The position numbers and the translations under genes are program-made. A stretch of DNA of 64,000 nt, taken from positions 142,104 to 206,103 of the forward strand of contig CACIJE010000001.1 in NCBI GenBank assembly GCA_902586925.1, in the 5' to 3' direction. Each line of letters starts with the position of its first letter. Position 1 is the stretch's first letter. Below the pieces are notes generated by a model. It was not told the DNA's origin. It was given only the letters and a program-made list of their open reading frames with translations, and did not search any database. This DNA is from an uncultured SAR86 cluster bacterium (lineage in GTDB: Bacteria; Pseudomonadota; Gammaproteobacteria; Magnimaribacterales; D2472). Below are positions 62,896 through 64,000 of the stretch, one piece after another.

Positions 62896-64000
62896 ATGAA
62901 ACAATCAAGTAACTATAATATCTTTACTACAAAAATTGAAACGTCGTCAAAAAGCGATAATATTTTTGCCAATAAAGAGTCTATAAAAGATTATGACTCC
63001 GAATTATGGACATCTTTTGAATATGAAGCAGACAGACAAGAGGATCATATTGAATTAATAGCATCTGAAAATTATGCATCAAAAAGAATTCTTGAGGCAC
63101 AAGGATCTTTATTGACAAATAAATATGCTGAAGGATATCCATCAAAAAGATACTATGGTGGTTGTGAAAATGTTGATATTGCTGAAAATCTAGCTATCAA
63201 AAGAGCAAAACAACTTTATAAAGCAGATTATGCAAATGTTCAGCCCCATTCAGGCTCATCTGCAAATGCTGCAGCTTATTTGGCATTATTAGAGCCAAAT
63301 GACACTATACTTGGAATGAGTCTTGATCATGGAGGACACTTAACGCATGGTTCAAAAGTTAATTTTTCTGGTAAAAATTATAAAAGCGTTCAATATGGAC
63401 TTCATCCTGAAACACATGATATTAATTACGACCAAGTTAGAGCATTAGCAAAAGAGCATAAGCCTAAGTTAATAATTGCTGGTTTTTCTGCATTTACTGG
63501 AATAATAGACTGGAAAAAATTTCGTGAAATATCTGACGAAGTTGGTGCATATTTCCTAGTTGACATGGCTCATGTATCTGGACTTGTCGCAGCAGGTTTG
63601 TATCCATCTCCAGTTCCATATGCAGATGTTGTTACATCAACAACTCATAAAACTTTACGTGGGCCAAGATCAGGCATAATTCTTGCAAAAGCAAATGAAG
63701 AAATCGAAAAAAAACTTAATTCTGCTGTTTTTCCAGGTTCACAAGGTGGTCCTTTGATGCATGTTGTTGCAGCAAAAGCAATATGTTTTAAAGAAGCTCT
63801 TGATCCAGAGTTTAAAATTTACATACAACAAGTAATGGATAACGCAAAGACCATGGCTAAAACATTGATGTCAAACGGCATTGATATTGTAAGCAACGGA
63901 ACAGAAAATCATATCATTTTAGTTGATCTTAGATCTAAAGGCATTACTGGTAAGGATCTTGAGAGAGTGCTTGGCTCTGTAAACATTACTGTTAATAAAA
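62896..64000 (+). CDS. glyA: Serine hydroxymethyltransferase (3' end beyond window)
   Basis: I translated this from the ATG at 62896; the frame is open to the window end (368 codons). It interconverts serine and glycine with tetrahydrofolate. Signatures: [56 protein letters not shown] and the PLP lysine in [14 protein letters not shown]. About 30 residues precede the point where E. coli GlyA's DYDAELW begins at residue 11, giving a polar N-terminal extension of some 20 aa. No ATG lies between, so this start is the only ATG option. Confidence 0.95.
   Translation, partial: MKQSSNYNIFTTKIETSSKSDNIFANKESIKDYDSELWTSFEYEADRQEDHIELIASENYASKRILEAQGSLLTNKYAEGYPSKRYYGGCENVDIAENLAIKRAKQLYKADYANVQPHSGSSANAAAYLALLEPNDTILGMSLDHGGHLTHGSKVNFSGKNYKSVQYGLHPETHDINYDQVRALAKEHKPKLIIAGFSAFTGIIDWKKFREISDEVGAYFLVDMAHVSGLVAAGLYPSPVPYADVVTSTTHKTLRGPRSGIILAKANEEIEKKLNSAVFPGSQGGPLMHVVAAKAICFKEALDPEFKIYIQQVMDNAKTMAKTLMSNGIDIVSNGTENHIILVDLRSKGITGKDLERVLGSVNITVNK

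Noticed and set aside
1-64000. CRISPR arrays, insertion sequences or integrases
   Set aside because: No regularly spaced repeats and no transposase or integrase motifs were seen in any gene; the glycan genes show no visible mobile-element remnants.

Overview
The window is a very AT-rich, densely packed chromosome segment from a gammaproteobacterium. Its core gene order (gyrA-serC-pheA-tyrA-aroA-cmk-rpsA-ihfB; ubiG-mupP-yciK; scpA-scpB-rluB; xseB-ispA-dxs; thiL/pgpA) matches gammaproteobacteria such as Pseudomonas. Low GC, tiny intergenic gaps, many 1-8 nt gene overlaps, frequent TTG/GTG starts and several shortened housekeeping proteins suggest a streamlined marine lineage. SAR86 or a relative is my guess; no marker here proves it. 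No gap without a gene exceeds about 230 nt.

Region 1 (1-13.5 kb, all minus strand) is an O-antigen/surface polysaccharide locus. It holds glycosyltransferases, an EpsG-type polymerase, a Wzx-type flippase, a Wzz chain-length regulator and nucleotide-sugar enzymes. Gmd feeds GDP-4-keto-6-deoxymannose to Fcl (GDP-fucose), to a DegT-type aminotransferase (probably GDP-perosamine) and perhaps to a C-methyltransferase. A Gmd paralogue with an altered active site, a Gmm-like Nudix enzyme and a TviB/WbpO-type dehydrogenase are also present.

Region 2 (13.6-27.4 kb, minus) lies between tRNA-Leu(UAA) and pgsA and contains tRNA-Cys(GCA). It encodes an unusual sugar-acid module: a NeuB synthase fused to a xylose-isomerase-like barrel, a CBS-GHMP sugar kinase, GmhA, GmhB, two SDR oxidoreductases, a separate TIM-barrel isomerase, a VOC protein, two methyltransferases, a class III aminotransferase, a NeuA-type CMP-sugar synthetase, a nucleotidyltransferase-cupin fusion and a short UDP-sugar dehydrogenase. 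Heptose-type and nonulosonate-type enzymes sit side by side, but no precursor epimerase/dehydratase of the known sialic, legionaminic or pseudaminic pathways is present. This is the best candidate for an undescribed pathway. It appears to have been inserted into the ancestral uvrC-pgsA-tRNA(Gly-Cys-Leu) operon.

Region 3 (27.3-43.7 kb, minus) is core: pgsA-uvrC, pgi-pyrF-ihfB-rpsA-cmk-aroA-tyrA-pheA-serC-gyrA (aromatic/serine synthesis, translation, DNA topology), then a three-gene proton-translocating transhydrogenase.

Region 4 (43.8-62.9 kb, mixed strands) holds ubiG-mupP-yciK, an AlkA-like glycosylase, rluB-scpB-scpA, a DAHP synthase followed by a DnaT-like/lambda-P-like replication pair, an RND efflux pair, xseB-ispA-dxs, pgpA-(GlpD-like)-thiL-thiolase, a small unknown protein and nth. 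The window ends inside glyA.
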